The position numbers and the translations under genes were made by a program. Positions 53,722-64,000 of a stretch of 64,000 bases of DNA are shown piece after piece. The notes under the pieces were generated by a model. That model saw nothing but the letters and a program-made list of their open reading frames with translations, ran no database searches and was not told the origin of the DNA. The stretch lies in assembly GCF_918797505.1 (NCBI RefSeq), contig NC_092793.1, positions 2,294,001-2,358,000 of the forward strand, given 5' to 3'. Numbering within the stretch: the stretch's first letter is position 1; each line of letters starts with the position of its first letter. The stretch is from Bemisia tabaci (taxonomy: Eukaryota > Arthropoda > Insecta > Hemiptera > Aleyrodidae).

Positions 53722-54817
53722 CTGTGTCCAGATATGGAACGTAGCCGTTCATCGAGTGAGTTTACGATGAAAGTTTCAACGTTAAATCATGTATTGTAAA
53801 AACTCCCGTAAGATCACTTGCATTTGAGGGTAAGACGAAGAAAGCCATCGGTCATTTCCACTCCCCGCCCGCCTCGTGCGTTGTCACGTGCGTGTCACGT
53901 TTTTTCGTAGGCCACCACCAATCTACAGTTTCTATATCGTTGCGCCTCTCGCGAGTATTGAGGGAGGCCGAGTCTTCAATTGCGTAGCACGGTGTCAACA
54001 AACAGTTTTTGCTGGAATCTTGTTGACACCGCCATCAGCCAGAGCATCGCCGCGGCGCGGCGGATCCAGACCACACAGTACATGGAGTCGTCATGTAAAT
54101 GGGAGAGCTGGCGCCATGTTCTGCTTGACGAGTTCCGAGCCCGGTGTGCGGCTCACCTTTTCCATACATATTCCATCTAAAATGCCTGTGTGGAATACGT
54201 AGTAATTCCATGGCCGGGTCCCCGAGTATCGCAAACAATCGATTACGTATCGAAAAGGTGACCCGGCGCCGCGCCGCACAGGAGTCTCGAAATTCGGGAC
54301 TTGGAAATTGCATGAAATTGGCACCAGCTCTCCCACTTACATTACGACTCTATGTACTCTATGATTCCTCCTTTCTTCCTCCTCTTTTTCTTCGGTCGAA
54401 CGGGGGGTGGGGTGGAGGGGGGGGGGGACTTACACCCCCTCCTGGATTCGCGTATGATCCAGAAATGAAACAACTGTGCCTCCTGTGAATGATGAGCACG
54501 CGCGGTGTCACCAATTACGGTAACGGTGTCATCGAGTCTTAAAACATACCTTCATAACATCTTTCAAGTTATAGGTCTTCCGCTACTTGTGTCATTTACT
54601 TTTCCCTAATCTAACGTGACCTAGCCTTACTTGACCCACCTTTACCTGACCCAACTTTACCTCAACCTGCGCTGAAAAAAATGCCGACCGTGAAAGAAGC
54701 CGTACTTACGGGCGGTATAGCCAAACCGCTCGTATTCCGGGCTCAAAGGCCGGAAGTTCCGGAAGTAGGACACGGAGCCGTCGAAGCCTCGGCTCCAGTG
54801 CCCAGAACTTTCGATAT
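53603..54817 (-). CDS. Unrecognised protein, last two coding exons
   Basis: Two minus-strand exons (54817-54710 and 53721-53603) join in phase to encode IESSGHWSRGFDGSVSYFRN FRPLSPEYERFGYTA, then HFQTVGLRFDISPYSATDPS EAVETDYLRPNLIVPPGVS and a stop. The first has acceptor GGTCTCAG and donor GTAAGT; the second an acceptor GGACACAG and a poly(A) signal downstream. Codon content is clearly protein-like and aromatic- and proline-rich. No domain is recognised and no function is proposed. The first exon starts in phase 1, so at least one upstream exon exists at higher coordinates, not found here. The acceptor choice of the second exon is inferred, since the frame is open back to an ATG at 53752. Confidence 0.6.
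54079..54359. mobile_element. Small foldback element in the intron of the unrecognised gene
   Basis: AGTACATGGAGTCGTCATGT AAATGGGAGAGCTGGCGCCA at the left is inverted, with few changes, at the right end (54318-54359). Weaker pairing continues inward (GTGCGGC..GGTGACCC). Confidence 0.65.
54710..54817 (-). CDS. Penultimate exon of the unrecognised gene
   Basis: 108 bases, pyrimidine-rich acceptor and consensus GTAAGT donor, reading GHWSRGFDGSVSYFRNFRPL SPEYERFGYTA. Enters and exits in phase 1. No ATG inside, so it is internal. Confidence 0.68.
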
Positions 54818-54971
54818 CTGAGACCGGGACGGACGGGATCCCGGAACTTTTTTTCTCAGTATAACATGCGCCAAATTCACTGAACCACTCTCAACGTTAC
54901 CAAACCTTGCCTATAACTTTACTTGACCTAACCTAACCTAATCTATATCCTTAGCTGTCCTAACCTTACTT

Positions 54972-55097
54972 AAGGTAATGGACCATTGGACAAACTACAA
55001 ATTTAAGTGCTCCGATATGTGTTTCCTCTTGAAAATTTCACGCACAACACAATTTTTGCGCAACGAAAATGGACCATCAGACAAGGTGCGAACTTTG
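54972..55097. repeat. GGACCAT.AGACAA repeat adjoining a foldback MITE
   Basis: About 125 bp (AATGGACCATTGGACAAACT, CCTCTTGAAAATTTCACGCA) match 61936-62066 in inverted orientation. In both places the repeat lies directly against a GGTGATTCG foldback. Confidence 0.75.
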
Positions 55098-55541
55098 TGT
55101 GATTTGACGGTTGCCATTTTATGTATCAGAGCGACATACGATATATCGCATCAATTCGTTCCGTAATTTCAGCCACTTGTCATTTTTTTCGGATTTTCAG
55201 ATCGCACTTCTCTTGTCACGAGACTAAAAAATTCATGTACCAAATTTGACAAAGAAATTCAACGTATTAAAGGCAGGAGGTTTTTTTTTAAGAGGAAAAA
55301 TTTCGCATTCGAGTTCAGTTTCGATATCAGCATCGTATGCGACATTTTGCCTCTAAAAAACCCTGCCTTCATTTCGTTGAATTTTTTTGTCAAATTTGGT
55401 ACATGAATTCTTTGGTCTCATGACAACAAAAGTGCGATCTCAGAATTCGAAAAAAATGACAAGTAGCTGAAATTATGGAACGAATTGATGCGATACATCG
55501 CACGTCGCTCTGACACAAAAAATGGCAACCGTCGAATCACC
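55098..55541. mobile_element. Foldback MITE, GGTGATTCG family, copy 2
   Basis: 444 bp palindrome; the left end is mutated (TGTGATTTGACGG) and the right end is CCGTCGAATCACC. Contains ATATCGCATCAATTCGTTCC and its inverse. Flanks TTTG and TTAA. Confidence 0.85.
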
Positions 55542-55799
55542 TTAACCTATCCTAATCATATATGGCCTAAACCCTACCTGCAGACTCAACTTCTTTCAAT
55601 TTACTCGTAAGTAAGACATTTTCTGATGGTTAAAACCGTGAGTGATCGTTGAATGCAGCTCATTGTTCACGACCAGGTTTGACTTTTAATTGCCTGCGAT
55701 CAGATTTTGGGTTTGTTGACACCGCGTGACCGTTGACACCATGCAGCGTTGTCGCTTTTTCTTCAGGCCCGTGTATTTGGCCATATTCATAGGCGCTCC

Positions 55800-57772
55800 T
55801 TTCTTACCTCTCTTAAAATCGGATAACACTAAATTGGCATTCATTCACTTATTTAAAGTGTGACTCTTTTAGAGCTCGAATGACCAATGAATGCTCTAGA
55901 CAAAAAGAGCTAAGAAGACTTTACAATGGATAATTTATATAAATCACGTAGTGGGCGGAGAGCCAGATCAGATTCAGATTGCACGCTAGTAGTGGACGGA
56001 GAGGAGAGAGGGGACGCGGGGTTACAAATGAGACTTTTCGGACGTTTATACTAATTGTCTCCGGGAGGACTTGGTATGGTCCGTCCCCATATTTTCTCAC
56101 CATCTTACCTCGAGGTCTCCAGGGGTATTTTTTTGACTGTTCAGTCCACGCCATGTCAGAAAAACCGGGACACCTTCACATCATGTTTAAAAGAATTAAC
56201 GCAAGGTGATAACATTGCGCATGAACATCTATTATAGCGTGTCGCGCCCTTTCTTCCGGTAACAGTCCTTATCTTACATTTGAAGGGCTTGGAGGACAGG
56301 CGTATAAGAGCTTTTTTTTGAAAAAAATGATATGTTAAAGTTTTCAAGTAAAACTAATCTTAATGCTGTGAGAAATTCGCCAAAATTCCAATTTTTAAGC
56401 ATCTAAAAGTCAGTTTCAACTTTCTTTCCGCTATGAAGATTCGTGTACACTTGAAACACGCATTTCTCGTAGGAGGAAAAATTTCGGTTATGCACCTTGT
56501 CCTCCAAGCCCCTCGTTTAGTCATAATGGTCGAAGAAAATGCAAGGATTCCTCTCCACTGAGGAATAGCGGGGCGTCTTGGATTCGCAAAAATATAACGC
56601 TCAAGACTATGAAGTGGGACGGGAGGTGGATTACATAAATAAAAAGAAAGTAATTATCCAAATGGCGACAGCCCAGATCACAGAGACGCCTCCGCCGAGC
56701 TCCCCAAGCGCCCCCTCCCTCTCTCCACCCCCGACCCGTGCCCCCCGACTACGTCACGACGGACGCCAGAGTTGAAGTGTAACCATCGACACATCCTTCC
56801 GTCCCGGCGATTTTTTGTTACGCCGCTGATCTTGCCGCAGATGTTGTCCAATTTCCTAACTGCAAGATTGTTTAGGGCGCGCCCCAGAATCCAGATTACA
56901 ATGTGTCCAGGTCTCGAAGGTTCTCCATCCGATTTTGCAACGTTGCGTTTGTTTTTGGAGCCGCTCCGCTATCGGCAGATCTGTTCTGCTTTGAGTGCAG
57001 CGCTCCTTCACTCTCGATCGGCGCTTAAACTTGTTTTTTTGTCGAGCTTTCGGGGTTTTTCGCCGGAATGTTTTGTTTCTCCGGTTCCGGGGTGGAGTTT
57101 ACCGAGAGGAATGTGCCGTGGAACACTAAAATCTGGTGTTCGATGAGATGGTCAGTCAGTGTGACCGCCGCAAATCAAAGCGGTGTGAGAATCACCATAT
57201 CTTTTAACTCTTCTCACCCGAGCTATGCACACATTTTACATTTTTCCAAGTGCTCGCAACACCAGACACCTGCTGGTGTTCGTCAAGGCTTAGAGTGAAG
57301 ATATACATAGAAATCGATGATAGCCCGGCTTGGACGAAAAATAATTTCACTTTCTCACTACTTACTTTTAGGTTGGGAGCATGCAAAGTGCATCTGTTTG
57401 CGTGGACGGTACTAGTACCTAGGCATGGGACCGGACTGACCTACCCCCACTTGGCCCCTCTCAAGAAACGTGAGGGATCTTGGTAAACGTGGAAAATATA
57501 TCACCATTGTACATATTGGATTTTACTTTGTTTTCGTTTCAATATGCGACAATTTTTGGAATTTCACAAAATTTCAATGCTAACTTATACCATATTTATT
57601 TGAAAAACCGCAATAGTGTCGCAGAGCGCCCGGGTGCACTGGGAAAGTGACTTGTATTTATATATTTCAAAAATATAGTTCACGTACATTTTATTGATAA
57701 AATTCCGCGATACGGTTGCTAATTGGTACATTTTTTTTTAAACTACAAGTTTAACAATCAATATCACTGGTG
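55800..57772. other. Intergenic, one small MITE, no gene supported
   Basis: Apart from the MITE at 56284-56513 there is a GC-rich patch (56690-57120) with open frames but no recognisable protein or splice structure. Confidence 0.35.
56284..56513. mobile_element. Small MITE, GGGCTTGGAGGACA ends
   Basis: GGGCTTGGAGGACAGGCGTA TAA at the left; inverted right end GGGCTTGGAGGACAAGGTGC ATAA. Confidence 0.65.
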
Positions 57773-57776
57773 TTAA

Positions 57777-58162
57777 GGTGATTCGACGGACGCCACTTTT
57801 TGTGTCAGAGCGACGTGCGACATATCGCATCAATTCGTTCCATAATTTCAGCCATTTAGGTATCAATTTTTTCAAATTTGAAGATCGACTTTTGGCGTGA
57901 GACTGAAGAATTCATGTACCAAATTTGACATATTAAATTTAACGTAATAAAGGCGTGGTATTTTTCTTCTCAAAACACCACGCCTTTATTACGTTGAATT
58001 TGTTCGTCAAAATCGGAGCGTTAATTCTATAGTCTCCTGACAACAGAATTGCGATCTAAAAATTCTAAAAAATGACAAGTAGCTGCAATTATGGAACGAA
58101 TCGATGCGATGTATCGCACGCCGCGCCGCTCTGACACAAAACATGGCGTCCGTCGAATCACC
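57777..58162. mobile_element. Foldback MITE, GGTGATTCG family, copy 3
   Basis: 386 bp, begins GGTGATTCGACGGACGCCA, ends inverted. Flanked on both sides by TTAA (57773-57776 and 58163-58166). Confidence 0.88.
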
Positions 58163-58166
58163 TTAA

Positions 58167-59596
58167 GGTGCCGCTGCAATCGAGGTTTATTTTGTTTTCT
58201 CCGCGCATGATTAGGTCCTTGTCGAGCGCTCAAACTTTATCCTGATCAATCGATAAGACCAGGCAATTAGCTTTGACTGATGGTACCGTATTCTAGTATG
58301 GTGCATGCGGTGGAAATTGCGGTCAATAACATTACCCTTGAAATCCCATACCAATTGTCAACGAGATCTCACCGCTGTGTTGACAAATTACTCGTGAAAT
58401 TGATCCAATTAAAAGCGAGTAAAGAGAACGAATGGAACTACTTGTCATCATATCTTACCGCCGATTGCCGTTACCCGATTATCTTGTCATCCAGTAAGCT
58501 GCGCGAGTAATGATGACATTAATTATGAATTGTTACCGGATTTACGCAATTTCGCACCGACCCTTGCGGAGGCTAAAGTCTCTAATTGGGTGACAATGAC
58601 GACTAATTTGGCGTCCGGGATATCTACTATGAAAATGAGTCTATCTCAGAAGTTTGGGAAAGGCAGGTCTGCAAGAGAAAGCTGAAGAAAATGCAGTACT
58701 GAATTATTTGTTTCGGGCATTCAGTAATTCAAGCAGGCGCCGTTTTGCCGCGCCACCATTGTCGGCCACTCCCGACAGAGATCTCTGGAGCAATGTTGCC
58801 TCAATTCCAAAATTCGGTCTTTTTCCCTCGAATAAGGGGCTGCAATCAATGCCTATCCTATCCTGATGGGTGTATACCATCGCGAAAAGTGCTGAACCTT
58901 GTAACGCTGCAGGGAGAACGGAGAATCAGAGAGGCAGGGTTCACCTTTTTCATTTTTATTTTAGGTATTTAAATGCTAGCTGAGGGGTGCGCCCCCTGGC
59001 CGTAACGCGGCCCATTCCCTTGAGAGTGCTTCATGAGTTAATACGGACCATTCCTTATGGATTGCCGCAAAAATCATGATCAGCCGTCAGCGTGGCAGGT
59101 CTTGATAACGAGCTGTGATGAACGAAATGAAAATTTACATTGCTGATAAAGGGAGAATTCACATAACTATTACGTAATATGCAAAAGCCTAGATTATATA
59201 TCCAAAATCTGAACAGGACGCGCTACCTACTCTAAAAAATACCTGTCGATATACCTGCAAACATTATGGAAATCGATGCAGGAGAACGTTAGAGTGCACT
59301 GGAACAAAAATGAAAATTTAGGGGGTAAGAGGGCTCATTGTAATGATTCATTTGTTTAGTTATCTATTTATTTTTTGCAATTTAAAAGTTTTCTGATTTC
59401 TGATTACCCACTTGTTTATTCTGTTGTTAAACTCCCGCATTGAATAAATGATTTAATCATGATATTTTCTTTGATGACTCCTAAAGCTGCTGGCTCAATA
59501 TCCCCCGCCACTCAGTTTAGGATTATTCACGCCATCCGAAGTCATATCGATGACAAAAGTGTGCAGCCGCCTCTATTGCGTTATTTCTTATCCGCT

Positions 59597-59597
<1 letters not shown>
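58167..59597. other. Intergenic, nothing assigned
   Basis: No supported gene or element; moderate AT content. Confidence 0.35.

Positions 59598-59650
<53 letters not shown>
59598..59650 (+). repeat. Poly(T) tract of 53
   Basis: Uninterrupted T run, flanked by AAACAAAAATAAG. Could be the tail of a minus-strand retroposed sequence, but no head is recognised. Confidence 0.9.
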
Positions 59651-59654
<4 letters not shown>

Positions 59655-60102
59655 AAAAATAAGCCAATTTAATAGCTTGAACTTGAAACAGAATATTCTG
59701 CCAACAGAGAAGAAAGATCAGGAAGTTGCAACAGCACAATTCAAAGCGTTGATGAGCTAAGTACTGCCCCGCTGAGGAAAAACATCGTATGAGTATCAGG
59801 TTTCGCCAAATTTCCCCTTAAGAAACATTTATTCTAGAGGAAAGTCACAATGATTTTCCTTGAATTTTTCAAATATCTTACATTAAATCTGTATAAATAA
59901 AGCTGTAAGGGTCGATACCTTGAGATCCTTAAATTTGAGGAACCACCGGACCAATTTCCTTGATTTTTTTTTGCCACCGCAAGCTGTCCAGATGGTATCA
60001 AAAATTCGAAACCGTTAATATCCGCCCTTGAAAGTTTTCCTGGAGCTTTCTGGAGCTCTTGACTTATTGAATACTGATGACAGTACCAAGCACAGTTCTT
60101 GT

Positions 60103-60224
60103 CTGCCGTGATAGCGAAGAGAGCAGTAAGTGCATTTCTGTAAGAGCCATGGTTATCACATGCTTTTATGTGTCTCGAGGTTCATCCAAGCGTGCACTTA
60201 CTGCTCTCTTGGCTATCACGGCAG
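60103..60224. mobile_element. Small MITE, CTGCCGTGATAGC ends
   Basis: CTGCCGTGATAGCGAAGAGA GCAGTAAGTGCA is inverted at 60193-60224 with one or two changes. Confidence 0.75.
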
Positions 60225-60292
60225 TTACGGGGTCCTAAGAAGGACTTATAGAGAAGGAGGAGAAATTTTGTTCAAGAGGGAAGAAGCCGAGA

Positions 60293-60400
60293 AGTTGAAT
60301 TCCTGGGATTCGAACTTGGGACAAATCCCATAGACAAGGCGGAGAGGTGCAACGAGTTGGTCTGCCGGGGAAAAACGCCGTATGAGCATTCAAATGTTAC
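60293..60400 (-). repeat. tRNA-like SINE fragment
   Basis: The minus strand has AAGTTCGAATCCCAGG (B-box-like, 60302-60317), with a CGCCTTGTCTATGGGA anticodon-side word upstream. Matches 9779-9845. Next to it GGAAAAACGCCGTATGAGCA TTC, a word also seen near 59773. Confidence 0.45.
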
Positions 60401-60403
60401 CCA

Positions 60404-60744
60404 AATGGACGTATTTATGCTAAAAGGAACTATGTTACACGCAATCCCTATGCACATGGTTCCTTTTAGCATAAATATGTTCAAATGGAAGTATGACACG
60501 ACGGAGATATGGGTGGCGGGACTTTTTCACTCATGAGCCTTGTCCACAAGGCTCTTGTCACATGTTCACGGCTCACGACCACGAGTTAGCGCTCAGTTCC
60601 TTTTGATTTAATTGAGAATCCCGCTTTTCCATTTTCTCAGAAGGTACTCTATGTCCACTGACGACATTATTTCTTATCCATCTTCCACGAGCACACCCCA
60701 TCTTTCCACTTGCGCATAGTTTCTTTTCGCATAAATACGTCCAA
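60404..60744. mobile_element. TIR element, GGACGTATTTATGC family
   Basis: Left AAATGGACGTATTTATGCTA and inverted right end TTGGACGTATTTATGCGAAA. Interior shared with 24856-25241 (ACTCATGAGCCTTGTCCACA, ATCCCGCTTTTCCA). An internal hairpin (60407-60476) repeats the terminus. Confidence 0.75.
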
Positions 60745-61219
60745 TATTCACTCTCAGCAAATACCAATTTTTGAGGATAGTTACAAATATTCTTATTTTT
60801 TCCATTAAAATGTTCAGAGACTTTAGATGAGATTACAAAGAAAATCCCTCAAAATTTGAAGGCAAAATACTCAAGAAATTTTACCAAAAATTGGAGGTTT
60901 GTCAAAGAAAGTTTGGCAACGTAGTAAGGCTCATACGGCGGCGTTCTCCCTGGACATGAGAGCATACTGGCTGGTGCCTGTCAAGTCTTGGAACTGCTTT
61001 CGCTACCATCGTGTATGGATGAAAGTTTTTCCCCAACTCCCGACAGCCAAGATTTTGGAAAGCCCGAATTTCCGCATACCTACCGTTGCCCGTTGCAAGG
61101 AACCTCAGTGTCCTTAGGTTCCCTAATGCATATTAATGAGTTTCGATGTAGAAGAACAGACCGATCAACACGGATGAATCCATTCCCTCCGATCCGGAGG
61201 CTATATGGTTTGTTCGACA

Positions 61220-61375
61220 TGAGTCGATCGACATCGATTCGATCGATTCATGTGTTTTGTCAATCGATTCACAGCTTGGTTGATCGATTCGCCGCGAGTT
61301 CAGATTCAGATTCACGGATTATCATTGAAAGGCTTTGTCGATCGATTAACGGGTTCTGTCGATCAATTCACAGCG
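61220..61375 (+). repeat. Degenerate repeat of TCGATCGATTCA
   Basis: TCGATCGATTCA-like words recur about six times with irregular spacing of 15-25 bases (61227-61370). Confidence 0.6.
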
Positions 61376-61500
61376 AGAGGTTTGTATTCATGCATCGGAA
61401 AACGTAAGATCTCTTAACTGGGGGTTACTTAAAGTTATATTCGTTACGCGAATCGTGCTTTATACATGAAATTTTGAATACTTTTACTTTGAATACTTGA

Positions 61501-61935
61501 GGTGATTCGACGGTTGCCATTTATTGTGCCAGAGCGACGTGCGATATCTCGCGTCGATTAGCTCCCTATTTCAGCCACTTGTCATTTTTTTCGAATTCTG
61601 AGATCGCACTTTTGTTGTCATGAGACCAAAGAACTCATGTACCAAATTTGACAAAGAAATTCAACGTATTAAAGACGTGGTTTTTTTTTAGGAAAAATAT
61701 CCCATTCGATCCTGATATCGAAACTGCACTCGAATGCGATATTTTTCCTCTGAAAAACCCTGCCTTTAATACGTAGAATTTCTTTGTCAAAGGTCAATAA
61801 ATTATTTAGTCTCGTGACAACCGAAAAGCGATCTGAAAACTCGAAAAAAATGACAAGTAGCTGAAATTATGGAACGAATTGATGCGATATATTACACGTC
61901 GCTTGGACACAAAAAATGGCAACCGTCGAATCACT
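61501..61935. mobile_element. Foldback MITE, GGTGATTCG family, copy 4
   Basis: 435 bp; begins GGTGATTCGACGGTTGCCA, ends TGGCAACCGTCGAATCACT. Flanked by TTGA on both sides (61497-61500 and 61936-61939). Confidence 0.88.
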
Positions 61936-62361
61936 TTGAGTTCGCACCTTGTCTGATGGTCCATTTTCGTTGCGCAAAAATTATGTTGTGCGTGAAATTT
62001 TCAAGAGGAAACACATATCGGAGTACTTAAATTAGTAGTTTGTCTAATGGTCCATTGTTGCTGTGATTCGCATCCAACACGGCAATGCTAGTAGAGCATG
62101 ACGTTTAATCCGATTGCTGCACTCGCATGCACCAGGGCAAGTCCAAGATTATTGTCGGCCCCGGGCCAATTGGAGGGGAGAAGGGGGCACCCGAATTCTA
62201 TCGTTAATCGGTTAGCAATGAATGCGACAGGAAACTGCTTCCGTCTGATTGAGAAATATTCCTGGCGTTAAGCGTGTGCATTTTTCAGTCGATTTTCGAG
62301 TAATTCCGCTCACAAAAACTGCTGTTTTTCCTTTATTTTTTTTATCACAGAAGGGAGGTTA

Positions 62362-63255
62362 AAGGGCCGGACTTACTTACTTGCCGCCCATGGGCCGCCT
62401 GTATTTTGCCACCCCCTTCTCATTCGTTTTGAAACATCAATAAAAAACATCAAGTGAACGTGCCGGAGGGGGAGGGTTGCATAAGACGCGTTTACTCGTG
62501 TTGGACACATTTTTTTGCGAAAGCCCTGTCAACACTACTAGCAAAAGTTCACGGAACTCGGCGCGAAAGTTAAGTTCCGTAAACCTATCTCTGTGCGGAC
62601 AAGGCCTTCCATTTATATGAATCGAACGAAAAAATTATGAAAGAACAAACGTAAATGTGGTTTAATAAGTTTAACTTCCACCGCCGCGCCGCACTGTGTT
62701 TGGCGCAATGCGTGAAGTATTCCTACACTCTTGTACGCGGTATGCGTTTCACGCCGACCGCTTTTGCACGGCCTGTGTTTGACGCAATGCGTGAAGTATT
62801 CATGCAGTCTTGTAGGCGCTATGCGTTTCAAGACGCCCGCTGCTGACCGCAGCGACCGCACTGTCTTTGACGCAATGCGTGAAGTATTTAGGCAGTCTTG
62901 TAGGCGCTAATATGTGTTACATGCCGACCACCGCCGCGCCGTGGGTTTCTCCTTTTCATTTCAAGTTCTCTTATCATTGCTCTCTGCGCCGCGCCGTTCC
63001 AAGCCAAATTACGTGTTTGGTTTCTCTCTTAACTCAACTAATTAAAGGTGCTGTCTATTGTATCACAGAAAGACGACATAATTAGGAATATACTTTTGGG
63101 AAATGAGAGATTTTGTCATCTTTTCTCGTTTTTATTTTTTTTCTGAATCCGATTTTTCTTTATAGCTACATTTGAAAAAATTGCAAAATTTGCCGCTCCC
63201 TAAATTTGCCGCCATGGGCCGCAGCCCATGTGGCCACCCCCTGAATCCGGCCCTG
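62362..63255 (+). mobile_element. hAT-like non-autonomous element, complete, 894 bp
   Basis: Ends AAGGGCCGGACTT and, inverted, CAGGGCCGGATTC. Flanked by a perfect 8-bp duplication, GGAGGTTA (62354-62361 and 63256-63263), as expected for hAT. The interior repeats GACGCAATGCGTGAAGTATT three times (about 62703, 62779 and 62869). No transposase frame. Truncated copies are at 41540-42031 and 46287-46912. Confidence 0.9.
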
Positions 63256-63477
63256 GGAGGTTAGAGGGAATCATTTGACTATGACGATATTCAATTTAGG
63301 GTGAAGTGTGCCTTAAACTTCATCTCACTGATTAGGAGTCCTCGTGGTAACGTGTTATCTATAAAGTCATTAGATTTTTACAAGAGAGAGAGAGAGGAAA
63401 AAGGCAAAATAAGAAGGGGGAAGAAAACAGTTAAGCTTACGATTAATCATATAGAATGCACAAATTGGCGCATGCTT

Positions 63478-63548
63478 CAAGGAGGGGGAGGGAGAGGGGG
63501 GGAGAGAGGGGGAGAGGGAGAGGGGGAGAGAGAGAGAGAGAGAAAAAA
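63478..63548 (+). repeat. Purine (GA/GGGA) microsatellite
   Basis: Nearly pure A/G on the plus strand, from GGAGGGGGAGGG to an AG run followed by A's. Confidence 0.9.
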
Positions 63549-64000
63549 ATTAAATAACTGTAGGTACCACAGTTTGAAAGGGTACATTCTGCATCATACG
63601 CATGTCGTAGAGAATACCCGCAAAATCCAAAAATTGAGCCTTTGGCAGCAATCTGAGTATATAAAACGGAGAACCGCCAGTTGAAGATTTCCAAGTGTAA
63701 GTTCTAAATCAAAGATTTCACAACAAAAATTGCAAATACAACTTAAGTCGCGAGAACTGAAGCGCCACCTCGTATTTTACCGTTGCAAAACATCGCTCCC
63801 TGGCAGTGACGTAGCTGGATGTTTTCTTCGATGGGGAAAGGGGGTCTCCAATTAAAAATTTCTCACAGGAGGGAAAGGGCTGGAGCCGAAGGTAGGTATA
63901 TATTATTCTTGCAAGTCACAAAAATTGCGTTTTTGGGCAGACTTTCCGGTCAAGGGAAGGCAATGGCGTAGAAGAAGGGGGGGGGGGGGGTCCAAGAAGT
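63549..64000. other. Right window edge, nothing assigned
   Basis: No supported gene; a G run at about 63977-63990. Sequence near 63800 (CAGTGACGTAGCTGG) looks like a transposon terminus whose partner is outside the window. Confidence 0.35.

Noticed and set aside
55921..56154. Minus-strand frame with RGKMVRKYGDGPYQVL, vaguely like an integrase C-terminus.
   Set aside because: Too short and isolated; no neighbouring retroelement domains, LTRs or tails. Not claimed.

Overview
This is animal nuclear DNA, almost certainly from an insect. It has intron-rich genes with consensus GT..AG junctions, AATAAA signals and a TATA box, embedded in dense mobile-element debris: foldback MITEs, hAT- and Mutator-like elements with visible target duplications, a tRNA-derived SINE head and a decayed LINE. 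The repeat style (long G/C homopolymers inside elements, AAGTAAGTAC-like words) makes me think of a hemipteran such as a whitefly, but that is inference only. No bacterial, viral or CRISPR features were seen.

Four genes can be supported, all on the minus strand. (1) 19742-37838: a complete ten-exon gene for Integrator subunit 13 (INTS13/Asunder). All splice phases agree and the product is 704 residues, close to the human protein. It is the only confidently named gene. (2) 40138-48650: a secreted, proline-rich, cysteine-containing protein. Its first coding exon is only seven bases long, with a TATA box about 270 bp upstream of the ATG. Its last exon or exons are missing and may lie in the 500-N assembly gap (38110-38609). 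(3) 53603-54817: the last two exons and the poly(A) signal of a gene I do not recognise. (4) 8350-8498: the first coding exon of a conserved animal protein of unknown function, whose remaining exons I could not find in the window.

Layout. 1-8350: repeats, a CpG-rich island (970-1930), and the presumed first intron of gene 4 with little recognisable content. 8500-9060: the CpG-rich upstream region of gene 4. 9060-19700: intergenic DNA made of nested elements, namely a hAT-like element (9936-10976), a Mutator-like container (11468-13949) and a 3.1-kb inverted repeat (14271-17367) with another element inserted in only one arm. 19700-37840: INTS13, with introns carrying at least eight foldback elements or repeats and a LINE fragment. 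38110-39320: gap plus a terminal-inverted-repeat element. 40138-48930: the secreted-protein gene, whose 7.2-kb first intron is filled with repeats. 49400-53500: tandem repeats and foldbacks. 53500-54820: the unrecognised gene. 54970-64000: repeats, including three copies of one foldback family and a complete 894-bp hAT-like element with a perfect 8-bp duplication.

The genes show no shared pathway. INTS13 is a housekeeping nuclear RNA-processing factor and its neighbours look like ordinary unrelated insect genes. Most of the unusual signal is in the repeats: four copies of a ~440-bp foldback family with 4-bp duplications at two loci, elements filled with private self-complementary motifs, and a nested insertion whose empty site is preserved in the other arm of a palindrome.
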